This document shows, one piece after another, positions 1 to 5,917 of a stretch of DNA of 10,182 nt. Positions within the stretch are counted from its first letter, which is position 1. Every line of letters begins with the position of its first letter. The DNA lies in the NCBI GenBank assembly GCA_023452965.1, contig JAEXUU010000559.1, positions 1 to 10,182 on the forward strand. Reading direction: 5' to 3'. The translations under genes were made by a program, and so were the position numbers. The notes under the pieces were generated by a model that was not told the DNA's origin, did no database searches, and saw only the letters and a list, made by a program, of their open reading frames with translations. This DNA comes from Pseudomonadota bacterium. GTDB taxonomy: Bacteria > Pseudomonadota > Alphaproteobacteria > Rhizobiales > Beijerinckiaceae.

Positions 1-1206
1 GCGCTCGCCAGCTGGCTTTCGACCGGCAACAGCATCACCCAGCAGTTCATGGCGATCGGCGGCCAGGTCGACTTCGTCAGCCTTGCCGGCGGGCTGCCGG
101 CGGCCGAGCTCTACCCGGTCGAGGCGATGGCGGCCGCGCAGGAGCGGGCCCTGACGCGCTGGGGTTCGGCGATCCTCGAATACGGGCCGATCGAGGGCTT
201 GCCGGCGCTGCGGGCGGCCGTGGCGGAGCGCGTCTCGGCGGCGAGCGGGCGCCGCTTCGGCCCCGAAAACGTGCTGCTCACCACCGGCGCGATGCAGGGG
301 CTCGATCTCGTCGGCAAGCTCCTGGTCGATCCCGGCGAGCTGATCGTCTCGCAGTTCCCGACCTATCTCGGCGCGCTCGACGCCTGGCGGCCGCGCGCGC
401 CGCGCTATGAGAAGCTCGACTGGAGCCAGCAGGCGCCGGGCCAGGACGCGGCGCTGCGGCAGGCCAAGTTCGTCTATGCCGTGCCGAACTATTCCAACCC
501 GACCGGCGTGCTCGTCTCGCAGGAGGAGCGGGCCGGGCTGCTCGACAAGGTGCTGGCCGCCGGGACCTGGCTGCTCGAGGACGATCCCTATCTGCCGCTG
601 CAGTTCGACGGGCCGGCCGGCCCCGGCATCCTCGCCCATCATGCGCAGCGCCAGCCGAGCGGCGCCTATGATGGGCCGGTGATCTATCTCGGCACGCTGT
701 CGAAGAGCCTGGCTCCGGGCCTGCGCGTCGGCTGGATCGTCGCCGAGGCGTCGCTGATCGCGGCGCTCGCGCTGGTCAAGCAGTCGACCGACATCGCCTC
801 CAGCCTGCTGACGCAGGCGCTGGCGCTGGAGATGATCGAGAGCGATTTCGAGGCGCAGCACGTGCCGAAGATCGTCGCGACCTATCGCGAGCGGCGCGAC
901 GCGCTCTGCGCCGCTGCCAGCGAGCATCTCTCCGACTGGTTCGAATGGGAGGTGCCGCCCGGCGGCATGTTCGTCTGGATGCGGGCGAAGACGCCCGAGA
1001 TCGACACCGACGCGCTCTACGCCCATGCCCTCCAGGAGAAGGTCGCCTTCGTGCCGTCGAGCGTCTTCGATCCCGACGGCGCCCTGAAGAGCGCAATGCG
1101 GGTGAATTTCACCCGCTCGGCCCCGGAGGTGCTGACCGAGGGCGTGCGCCGGCTGGCGCGGGCGACCCGGCGCCAGCTCGAAGCGAGGCCGGGCCGGGCG
1201 GCCTGA
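1..1206 (+). CDS. PLP-dependent class I/II aminotransferase (5' truncated by window edge)
   Basis: Cytosolic fold-type I aminotransferase that moves an amino group between an amino acid and a 2-oxo acid through pyridoxal phosphate. The first ATG in the window is at 49, but the same frame is open from base 1 and those 16 codons read like the usual family N-terminus (SWLSTGNSITQQF) before SLAGGLP, so the true start lies to the left. Counting from the ATG at 49, the motifs are TTGAMQGLDL (cofactor phosphate contact), VPNYSNPTG (Asn that contacts the pyridine ring), LLEDDPY (Asp pairing with the pyridine nitrogen), SKSLAPGLRVGW with the Schiff-base Lys219, and the late Arg in MRVNFTRS that binds the substrate carboxylate. 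It resembles the LysN/2-aminoadipate aminotransferase and MocR C-terminal branch. Any N-terminal GntR helix-turn-helix would lie outside the window, though the visible start looks like a stand-alone enzyme. The substrate cannot be read from the sequence. The stop is 16 bp from the stop of the convergent MFS gene. Confidence 0.9.
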   Translation, partial: ALASWLSTGNSITQQFMAIGGQVDFVSLAGGLPAAELYPVEAMAAAQERALTRWGSAILEYGPIEGLPALRAAVAERVSAASGRRFGPENVLLTTGAMQGLDLVGKLLVDPGELIVSQFPTYLGALDAWRPRAPRYEKLDWSQQAPGQDAALRQAKFVYAVPNYSNPTGVLVSQEERAGLLDKVLAAGTWLLEDDPYLPLQFDGPAGPGILAHHAQRQPSGAYDGPVIYLGTLSKSLAPGLRVGWIVAEASLIAALALVKQSTDIASSLLTQALALEMIESDFEAQHVPKIVATYRERRDALCAAASEHLSDWFEWEVPPGGMFVWMRAKTPEIDTDALYAHALQEKVAFVPSSVFDPDGALKSAMRVNFTRSAPEVLTEGVRRLARATRRQLEARPGRAA

Positions 1207-1222
1207 TCCGCCTCGCCCTGGC

Positions 1223-2539
1223 TCAGGCCGGCTTCGCCACCAGCGCGCCGGCCTTGACGCCGCGCATGGTGATGCAGAAGGCGGCGGCGAAGAGGCAGAG
1301 CGCGCCGGCGATGAAGAAGGCCGGCAGGTAGCTGTCATAGACGGTGCGGCTGAAGCCGGCGCCATAGGCGGCGAAGGCGGCGCCGAGCTGGTGGCCGGCG
1401 AAGATCCAGCCGAAGACGAGGTTCGCCTTCTCGCCGAAGCGGTCGGCCGCGAGCTTCACTGTCGGCGGCACGGTCGCGACCCAGTCGAGCCCATAGAAGA
1501 CCGCGAACAGGGCGAGGCCGTAGAACGAGAAGCCGGTGAAGGGCAGGTAGAGCAGCGAGAGCCCGCGCAGCCCATAGTACCAGAACAGCAGCCAGCGGCT
1601 GTCATAGCGGTCCGAGAGCCAGCCCGAGCCGACCGTGCCGAGGAAATCGAAGATGCCGATCACGGCGAGCACGCCCGCAGCCGTCACCGCGGCCATGCCG
1701 TAATCGCCGCAGAGCGCGATGAAATGCGTCTGCACCAGCCCGTTGGTGCTGGCGCCGCAGACGAAGAAGGTGCCGAACAGCACCCAGAAGGTGCGCGTCC
1801 GTGCAGCTTCTTGCAGTGCGATGAGCGGCGAGACGAGCATCGCTGCAAGGCTTGTCGGCGTGGCCGGCGCGGGCACCAGCGCCGTCTCGCCATAGGGAGC
1901 GAGACCGACGGCGACCGGCCGGTCGCGCATCAGGGCGAGCACGGCGAGCGCCGCGACGACGATCAGCCCGAGCACCAGCAGCATGGCCGAGCGCCAGCCG
2001 ACCTGGTCGGTCGGCCAGGCGAGCAGAGGCAGGAAGACGAGCTGGCCGGTCGCGGTGCTCGCCGTCAGCAGGCCGACGACGAGGCCGCGCCGGTGCGAGA
2101 ACCAGCGCGTCGCGACCGTGGCGCCGAGCACCATGGCGGTCATGCCGGTGCCGAAGCCGAGCACGACGCCCCAGAGCAGCATCAGCTGCCAGAGCTCGGT
2201 CATGGCGAAGGAGCCAAGGATGCTCGCGGCGATCAAGGTGAGCGCGACGGCGACGACCGGGCGAAGGCCGAAGCGGTTCATGAAGGCGGCGGCGAACGGG
2301 CCCATCAGGCCGAACAGCGCGAGCCGGATCGCTAGTGCCGAGGAGATTTCGGACGTCGCCCAGCCGAACTCCTTCTGCAGCGGCCCGATCAGCACGCCGG
2401 GCGCGCCGACCGCTCCCGCGGTCACCAGCATGGTCAGGAAGGTCACGGCGGCGACGACCCAGCCGTAATGGATGCCACGGCGGGCGAGGGCGCCGGCGAG
2501 GCCTGGGGGAACGGGCGGGGCGGCGAGGTCCGGTTGCAT
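1223..2539 (-). CDS. MFS transporter, oxalate/formate-antiporter-like
   Basis: Inner-membrane secondary transporter of 438 residues with about 12 hydrophobic segments in two halves. The first half runs from about residue 24 (GIHYGWVVAAVTF) to 205, a polar linker covers about 206-245, and the second half covers about 250-425. Loop 2-3 carries a degenerate motif A (FMNRFGLRPV, 86-95), and the matching loop of the second half is better kept (GSGWLSDRYDSR, 304-315). The stretch RWFSHRRGLVVGLLTASTATGQ (145-166) is typical of the oxalate/formate and monocarboxylate-type MFS group, so a small organic anion is a reasonable guess for the substrate, but drug efflux is also possible given the MarR partner. 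The start is supported by AGGAAG five bases upstream of the ATG. It lies 45 bp downstream of marR on the same strand, and a 16-bp palindrome sits in that gap, so MarR-controlled expression is likely. Confidence 0.88.
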   Translation of the reverse strand: MQPDLAAPPVPPGLAGALARRGIHYGWVVAAVTFLTMLVTAGAVGAPGVLIGPLQKEFGWATSEISSALAIRLALFGLMGPFAAAFMNRFGLRPVVAVALTLIAASILGSFAMTELWQLMLLWGVVLGFGTGMTAMVLGATVATRWFSHRRGLVVGLLTASTATGQLVFLPLLAWPTDQVGWRSAMLLVLGLIVVAALAVLALMRDRPVAVGLAPYGETALVPAPATPTSLAAMLVSPLIALQEAARTRTFWVLFGTFFVCGASTNGLVQTHFIALCGDYGMAAVTAAGVLAVIGIFDFLGTVGSGWLSDRYDSRWLLFWYYGLRGLSLLYLPFTGFSFYGLALFAVFYGLDWVATVPPTVKLAADRFGEKANLVFGWIFAGHQLGAAFAAYGAGFSRTVYDSYLPAFFIAGALCLFAAAFCITMRGVKAGALVAKPA

Positions 2540-2553
2540 GGCGGCTTCCTGTC

Positions 2554-2569
2554 GCGGGTAGATACCCGC
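2554..2569 (-). promoter_or_regulatory. Putative MarR operator upstream of the MFS gene
   Basis: A perfect inverted repeat, GCGGGTA-2 bp-TACCCGC, lies in the 45-bp gap between the marR stop and the MFS start, 14 bp before the ATG. A near-identical palindrome (14 of 16 positions) occurs before marR itself, so this is best read as a regulator binding site rather than a terminator; no T-run follows it. Assignment to the neighbouring MarR protein is inference from position and duplication. Confidence 0.6.
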
Positions 2570-2584
2570 ATTTGTGTGAGAAAA

Positions 2585-2983
2585 TCAGAGTGAATCGAGG
2601 GCGGAGCGCAGCTGCTTCATGAAATCGGCCCCGAGTCGATCGTCGAGGGCCTTCTGGGCGCCATCCCAGAGCGGGGCGCCATCGTCCAGAACCTGGCGCC
2701 CGGCATCGGAGAGCTGCACGGTCGCTTCGCGCTGGTCCTCGCCGCGCCCGAGCGCGACCAGGCCCATCTTCTCGAGCACGCGGACATTGCGGCCGACGGT
2801 CGAACGGTCGAGGTCGACGCGGTGGCCGAGCTCGGTCAGCGTCGCCGGCTCGATGCGGGCGATCGAGCGCATCAGGCTGAACTGCGCGATGTTGACCCCG
2901 ACCGGCGCGATCGCCTCGTCATAGAAGGCGATCATCCGCCGCGAGGCCGAGCGCAAGGTCGTGCAGATGCAGGGCGAGGACAT
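2585..2983 (-). CDS. MarR-family winged-helix transcriptional regulator
   Basis: Small DNA-binding repressor or activator of 132 residues from the preferred ATG at 2983. It has the usual MarR plan: an N-terminal dimerisation helix (about 5-45), a winged helix-turn-helix with TLTELGHRVDLDRSTVGRNVRVLEKMGLV (about 48-76), the wing GRGEDQREATVQLSDAGR (79-96), and a C-terminal dimerisation helix. The frame is also open up to a TTG at 3019, but those 12 extra codons read through the palindrome at 2988-3003 and neither start has a good Shine-Dalgarno, so the ATG is preferred and translation may be leaderless or weak. Two cysteines in a CxC near the N-terminus (residues 4 and 6) precede the first helix and could sense redox state or metal; this is speculation. 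It is the first gene of a probable two-gene operon with the MFS transporter and probably regulates itself. Confidence 0.88.
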   Translation of the reverse strand: MSSPCICTTLRSASRRMIAFYDEAIAPVGVNIAQFSLMRSIARIEPATLTELGHRVDLDRSTVGRNVRVLEKMGLVALGRGEDQREATVQLSDAGRQVLDDGAPLWDGAQKALDDRLGADFMKQLRSALDSL

Positions 2984-2987
2984 GTGT

Positions 2988-3003
2988 GCGGGTATATGCC
3001 CGC
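2988..3003 (-). promoter_or_regulatory. Putative MarR operator upstream of marR
   Basis: Inverted repeat GCGGGCA-2 bp-TACCCGC on the minus strand, with one mismatched pair, ending five bases before the marR ATG. It matches the palindrome before the MFS gene at 14 of 16 positions, and the conserved flank continues a few bases further (TGCGGGTAT...CCCGCGA on the plus strand at this site). Binding here would block marR transcription or ribosome access, the usual MarR autoregulation layout. A TATAAC hexamer on the minus strand at 3025-3020 could be the -10 element of the marR promoter, but I see no good -35 partner. Confidence 0.6.
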
Positions 3004-3062
3004 GATGGCTTAGATGCAAGTTATAATGCGTGCCGGGCTGATCCTAGTTGGCGAGGTCCGTC

Positions 3063-3146
3063 ATGCTCGCCCTTGTGGCGAGCATCCACGTCTTGAACGC
3101 CCCATTCCCAGCGGAAGACGTGGATGGTCGGGACAAGCCCGACCAT
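3063..3146. repeat. REP/BIME-like composite palindromic element
   Basis: Three nested or adjacent stems fill this 84-bp stretch. Left hairpin: 3063-3071 pairs perfectly with 3077-3085 around the loop CTTGT. Middle stem: 3083-3094 pairs perfectly over 12 bp with 3115-3126. Right hairpin: 3124-3132 pairs perfectly with 3138-3146 around the loop ACAAG. The two loops are reverse complements and the two outer hairpins share the pattern ATGsTCGss-loop-ssCGAsCAT when one is inverted, so this is a pair of REP-like units in inverted orientation. It lies 19 bp past the DUF1178 stop and upstream of marR, and could also act as a transcript end or RNA-stabilising structure for the operon arriving from the right. 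Copy number in the genome cannot be seen here. Confidence 0.75.
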
Positions 3147-3165
3147 GACGCGGGGAGGGCTGTCT

Positions 3166-3657
3166 CTAGTTCCTCGCGCCCGGGAGCTTGGGCAGCGGCA
3201 GGAAGTCGACGCCTTCCTCGTTCAGCATCTTCGCATCCTCGGCCGTCGCCTCGCCATAGATGGCGCGGCCCGCGCTCTCGCCGTGATGGATCTTCAGCGC
3301 CTCCTCGGCGAAGCGCGGCCCGACATGCTCGGCATTCTTGGCGACATGCTCGTGCAGGGCGGTCAGCATGGCGCGGAAGGCGACTTCCTTCTCTCCCATC
3401 AGCGCGACGGGCGCCGGTGCCGTCACCGCCGGGGCAGCGGCGGCAGGTACCTCGGCCGGTTCAGCCTGCTCTACCGGGCGCGGGCCGCGATCCGTGCGCG
3501 CGACCGCAGGGGCCATGACCCCGCGCTCGATCTTGATGCTGTCGCAGAACGGGCAGGCGACGAGGCCGCGTCTGGCCTGCTCGTCGAAACCGGAGGAGCT
3601 GGCGAACCAGCTCTCGAAGCCGTGGCCATTGTCGCAGATGAGGGCGTAGCGGATCAT
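3166..3657 (-). CDS. DUF1178 family zinc-ribbon-like protein
   Basis: Protein of 163 residues matching the DUF1178 family, widespread in alpha- and betaproteobacteria and of unknown function. The family signature is at the N-terminus: MIRYALICDNGHGFESWF (1-18), then CPFC (35-38) and IERGVMAP (43-50). Cys8, His12 and the CxxC form a rubredoxin- or zinc-ribbon-like set of possible metal ligands. A proline/alanine-rich linker covers about 55-88, followed by a helical C-terminal domain with HVGPRFAEEALKIHHGE (111-127), also typical of the family. The protein is probably cytosolic, since there is no signal peptide. The ATG at 3657 is preceded by AGAGAAG. It is the last gene of a probable operon after the nitrilase-like gene, 103 bp away, and that gap holds two small palindromes, so partly independent expression is possible. 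Confidence 0.9.
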   Translation of the reverse strand: MIRYALICDNGHGFESWFASSSGFDEQARRGLVACPFCDSIKIERGVMAPAVARTDRGPRPVEQAEPAEVPAAAAPAVTAPAPVALMGEKEVAFRAMLTALHEHVAKNAEHVGPRFAEEALKIHHGESAGRAIYGEATAEDAKMLNEEGVDFLPLPKLPGARN

Positions 3658-3693
3658 GTCTTCTCTGGTTCGGGCGCCGCACTACGCGACGTG

Positions 3694-3708
3694 CCGAAAC
3701 GTTTTCGG
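3694..3708. promoter_or_regulatory. Small palindrome upstream of the DUF1178 gene
   Basis: CCGAAA-CGT-TTTCGG is a perfect 6-bp inverted repeat located 37 to 51 bp upstream of the DUF1178 start codon, within a promoter-distance window. It could be an operator, but nothing ties it to a known regulator and short palindromes arise by chance. Confidence 0.2.
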
Positions 3709-3732
3709 AGTTCGATCACTTGAAATGGGGCC

Positions 3733-3749
3733 TGGCGCCTCAGGCGCCA
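3733..3749 (-). terminator. Hairpin downstream of the nitrilase-like gene (weak terminator or attenuator)
   Basis: TGGCGCC-TCA-GGCGCCA forms a 7-bp GC-rich stem with a 3-base loop, 11 bp after the stop codon of the nitrilase-family gene on the minus strand. No T-run follows, so it is not a textbook intrinsic terminator. It may stabilise the upstream message or reduce read-through into the DUF1178 gene. Confidence 0.3.
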
Positions 3750-3760
3750 AGCCCGCCGGG

Positions 3761-4624
3761 TCATTCGGCCGCGTCGCGCTGCGGGCGCTCGGCCTGCCAG
3801 GTCTCGACGGCGAAGGAGCGCGTATGCCGCAGGCTGGGGATGCGGGCGCGCGCATTGGCGACCTCGGCAAGGTCGATCTCGGCGAGGATCACGCCCGGCT
3901 CGTTGCCGGCCTCGGCGAGGACGCGGCCCCAGGGATCGACGATGATCGAGTGGCCATTGCTCTCGCGGCCATCCTCATGCACGCCGCCCTGCGCGGCCGA
4001 GACCATGAAGGCGCCGTTCTCGATCGCCCGCGCGCGCTGCAGCACCTGCCAATGCGCCTCGCCGGTCTGGCGGGTGAAGCAGGCCGGCGCGGTCAGCATG
4101 AAGGCGCCGGCTTCCGCTTCCGCCCGGTAGAGATAGGGGAAGCGGACATCGTAGCAGATCGACATGCCGACCAGCCCCCAGGGCGTCTCGACCAGGGCCG
4201 CCTCGGCGCCGCCGCTGAAGGTGTTCGACTCGCGCCAGGTCTCGCCATTGGGCAGATCGACGTCGAAGAGATGGATCTTGTCGTAGCGCGCGGCGATGTT
4301 GCCCTCGGGGTCGATCATATAGGCGCGGTTGGCGATCTTCTCGCCGGCCTTGACCGAGACCGAGCCGATCTGCAGCCAGATCTTCCGGTCGCGCGCAGTC
4401 TCGCGCAGTCCGGCGAGGACGTCATGGGTGTCCTCGGCCTGACAGGTCTCGCGCAGGCGCTTGGTGTCGCGCTCGCAGAGATTGGTGACCTCGGGCGTCT
4501 GGACGAATTGCGCGCCCTGGGCGACGGCCTCGCCGATCATCCGCACCGCATCGTCGCGGTTGCGCAGCGGATCGCGGCTCGAACGCATCTGGACGCAGGC
4601 GGCGATGAAGCGCGTGCCGGTCAT
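3761..4624 (-). CDS. Carbon-nitrogen hydrolase, Nit1/Nit2-type amidase
   Basis: Cytosolic nitrilase-superfamily amidase of 287 residues, the usual full length. The catalytic Glu-Lys-Cys triad is visible as Glu45 (QTPEVTN), Lys116 (RYDKIHLFD) and Cys157 (MSICYDVRFP). The pattern KIHLFDVDLPNG...ESNTFSGG and the CYDVRFP nucleophile elbow place it in the Nit branch, whose members hydrolyse deaminated glutathione or omega-amides of 2-oxo acids (omega-amidase). Which substrate applies cannot be decided from sequence alone. It starts 12 bp after the grxC stop, with a strong Shine-Dalgarno (GGAGAGAG, 4634-4627) in that gap, so the two genes are almost certainly co-transcribed. Its position next to glutaredoxin favours a role in glutathione side-product repair; this is inference. 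The frame is complete and no key residue is missing. Confidence 0.92.
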   Translation of the reverse strand: MTGTRFIAACVQMRSSRDPLRNRDDAVRMIGEAVAQGAQFVQTPEVTNLCERDTKRLRETCQAEDTHDVLAGLRETARDRKIWLQIGSVSVKAGEKIANRAYMIDPEGNIAARYDKIHLFDVDLPNGETWRESNTFSGGAEAALVETPWGLVGMSICYDVRFPYLYRAEAEAGAFMLTAPACFTRQTGEAHWQVLQRARAIENGAFMVSAAQGGVHEDGRESNGHSIIVDPWGRVLAEAGNEPGVILAEIDLAEVANARARIPSLRHTRSFAVETWQAERPQRDAAE

Positions 4625-4636
4625 GGCTCTCTCCGT

Positions 4637-4894
4637 TCAGGCAGCCAGCAAAGTGTCGAGCTTGCCCTGTGCATCGAGGGCGTGAAGATCGTCGGAACCG
4701 CCGACATGGCTGTCGCCGATGAAGATCTGCGGCACCGAGGTGCGCCCGCCGGCCTTCGCGGTCATCGCCTGGCGCAGTTCCGGCTTGCCGTCGACGCCGA
4801 TCTCCTCGAAGGCGACGCCCTTCTTGGTCAGCAGCGCCTTGGCGGCGTGGCAATAGGGGCACCAGCTCGTGGTGTAGATCGTGACTTGCGGCAT
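4637..4894 (-). CDS. grxC: Glutaredoxin 3
   Basis: Dithiol glutaredoxin of 85 residues, the standard length for the GrxC type, which reduces protein disulfides and glutathione mixed disulfides in the cytosol using glutathione. The active site is CPYC (12-15), the cis-proline loop is TSVPQIFI (52-59), and the glutathione-binding GGSDDL is at 65-70. These are the diagnostic elements in the right order and spacing. It lies 46 bp downstream of comF and 12 bp upstream of the amidase gene on the same strand. A TATATA stretch in the comF-grxC gap (4926-4931) could be the -10 element of an additional promoter, but no convincing -35 was seen. Confidence 0.96.
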   Translation of the reverse strand: MPQVTIYTTSWCPYCHAAKALLTKKGVAFEEIGVDGKPELRQAMTAKAGGRTSVPQIFIGDSHVGGSDDLHALDAQGKLDTLLAA

Positions 4895-4940
4895 CGCTCG
4901 GGTCCGGGCGCTGTCTTCGGCTTTCGTATATAGGGCCGGC

Positions 4941-5747
4941 TCAGCTTTCCGTCACGACCCGGGCGAAGGTCAGCACGTCGACGGCAGCCGCCCCGCCGCG
5001 CAGCAGGGCGCGGGCGGCGGCATTGGCGGTCGCGCCGGTGGTCAGCACGTCGTCGACGAGCAGGACACGCCGGCCCTCGAGCCGCGGCCGCATCGCCGGC
5101 GGCACCTTGAAAGCGCCCTGCAGGTTCTCGCCGCGCTGCGCCCGCGTCAACCCGACCTGCTGCTTCGTCCGTTTGACGCGGGCCAGCGCCCGGTGCTCGC
5201 AGGGCAGCCCGGCCTGCCGCGCCACCACCTGCGCCAGCGCGGAAGCCTGGTTGAAGCGGCGCGTCCAGAGGCGAAAGGGGTGCAGCGGCACCGGAACGGC
5301 GACGTCGCACTCTGCCGTCAGCTCATGGCCGGCCTGCGCCATCATCCGGCCGAGCATCAAGGCGAGCTCGAGCCGGTCGCCATATTTCAGCCGGTGCACC
5401 AGTTCGCGGGCTGTGCCGTCGAAGCGGCAGGCGGCGCGGGCCCGGGCGAAGACCGGCGGATCGGCGATCGCGGCGGGCGAAACCAGCCCGGCGCCGAGAT
5501 CGACCTCGAAAGGCGTGCCGAGGCGCTCGCAGAAGGGCCGCTCGATGAAGCCGATCCCGGCCCAGCAGCCGGCGCAGAGCCCTTGCGCCTCGCTCGTCGC
5601 CGCCCGGCAGGCGATGCAGGCGGGCGGATAGACGAGCGCGACCAGCCCCTTCAGCCCGGCGCCGAGCCAGCGACGGCTGCCGCGCAGCACCTGGCCGGAG
5701 GCGATCGCCATCGTCTTCAGCGGCGTCTGCGGAAGGCTCATCCCCAC
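4941..5747 (-). CDS. comF: ComF family phosphoribosyltransferase-like protein
   Basis: Protein of 268 residues with the two-part ComF plan. The N-terminal double zinc finger is visible as CIAC (44-47) and CAGC (58-61), followed by Cys73. The phosphoribosyltransferase-like domain has VPVPLHPFRLWTRRFNQA (151-168), QVGLTRAQRGENLQGAF (197-213) and the PRPP-binding loop RRVLLVDDVLTTGAT (226-240), ending just after a beta strand as usual. In naturally competent bacteria ComF helps bring single-stranded DNA into the cytosol; in most proteobacteria the function is not established. Two starts are possible: GTG at 5747, four bases after a GGAGG, or ATG at 5741, ten bases after it; the difference is two residues. 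It is the first gene of the minus-strand cluster and divergent from the ene-reductase gene, with a shared control region of about 170 bp. Confidence 0.93.
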   Translation of the reverse strand: MGMSLPQTPLKTMAIASGQVLRGSRRWLGAGLKGLVALVYPPACIACRAATSEAQGLCAGCWAGIGFIERPFCERLGTPFEVDLGAGLVSPAAIADPPVFARARAACRFDGTARELVHRLKYGDRLELALMLGRMMAQAGHELTAECDVAVPVPLHPFRLWTRRFNQASALAQVVARQAGLPCEHRALARVKRTKQQVGLTRAQRGENLQGAFKVPPAMRPRLEGRRVLLVDDVLTTGATANAAARALLRGGAAAVDVLTFARVVTES

Positions 5748-5917
5748 GATGCCTCCGCGGCGAATGGATTTTGGCTTTTTGCCGTGCGAGCCTCCCCGGG
5801 CATGTCAATTCGCCGGGCGGACCCTATCTCAGAACCGAAGGCGCGGCCCGGATCGCAAGGCCGGCGCGCCGTCTCCGCTCTCTCCGGCCGACCGGCCGCC
5901 TCCCAAGGACCGTCAAG
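5748..5917. promoter_or_regulatory. Divergent control region between comF and the ene-reductase gene
   Basis: This stretch separates two divergent genes and must hold promoters for both. The only firm signals are the ribosome sites: GGAGG (minus strand, 5756-5752) for comF and AAGGA (5905-5909) for the ene-reductase. I did not find a convincing -35/-10 pair or a clear palindrome. The ene-reductase frame is open back to an ATG at 5771, but the 49 extra codons give arginine- and proline-rich sequence unlike the family. Confidence 0.4.

Noticed and set aside
1391..2335. 314-codon open frame on the plus strand inside the MFS gene
   Set aside because: It is antisense to a clear transporter, and its product is almost entirely Glu, Arg, Ala, Gly and Asp, the usual mirror of a GC-rich membrane protein gene.
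3048..3518. 156-codon plus-strand frame starting in the REP-like element
   Set aside because: It runs through the palindromic repeat and then antisense to the DUF1178 gene, with Arg/Pro/Ser-rich content.
3656..4933. 425-codon open frame on the plus strand across the nitrilase and glutaredoxin genes
   Set aside because: Both minus-strand genes have complete catalytic motifs; the plus-strand product has low-complexity Ala/Gly/Asp/Arg content and no recognisable domain.
5771..5917. 49-codon N-terminal extension of the ene-reductase
   Set aside because: The extra residues are unlike the family start, and the ATG at 5918 has a good ribosome site at proper distance.
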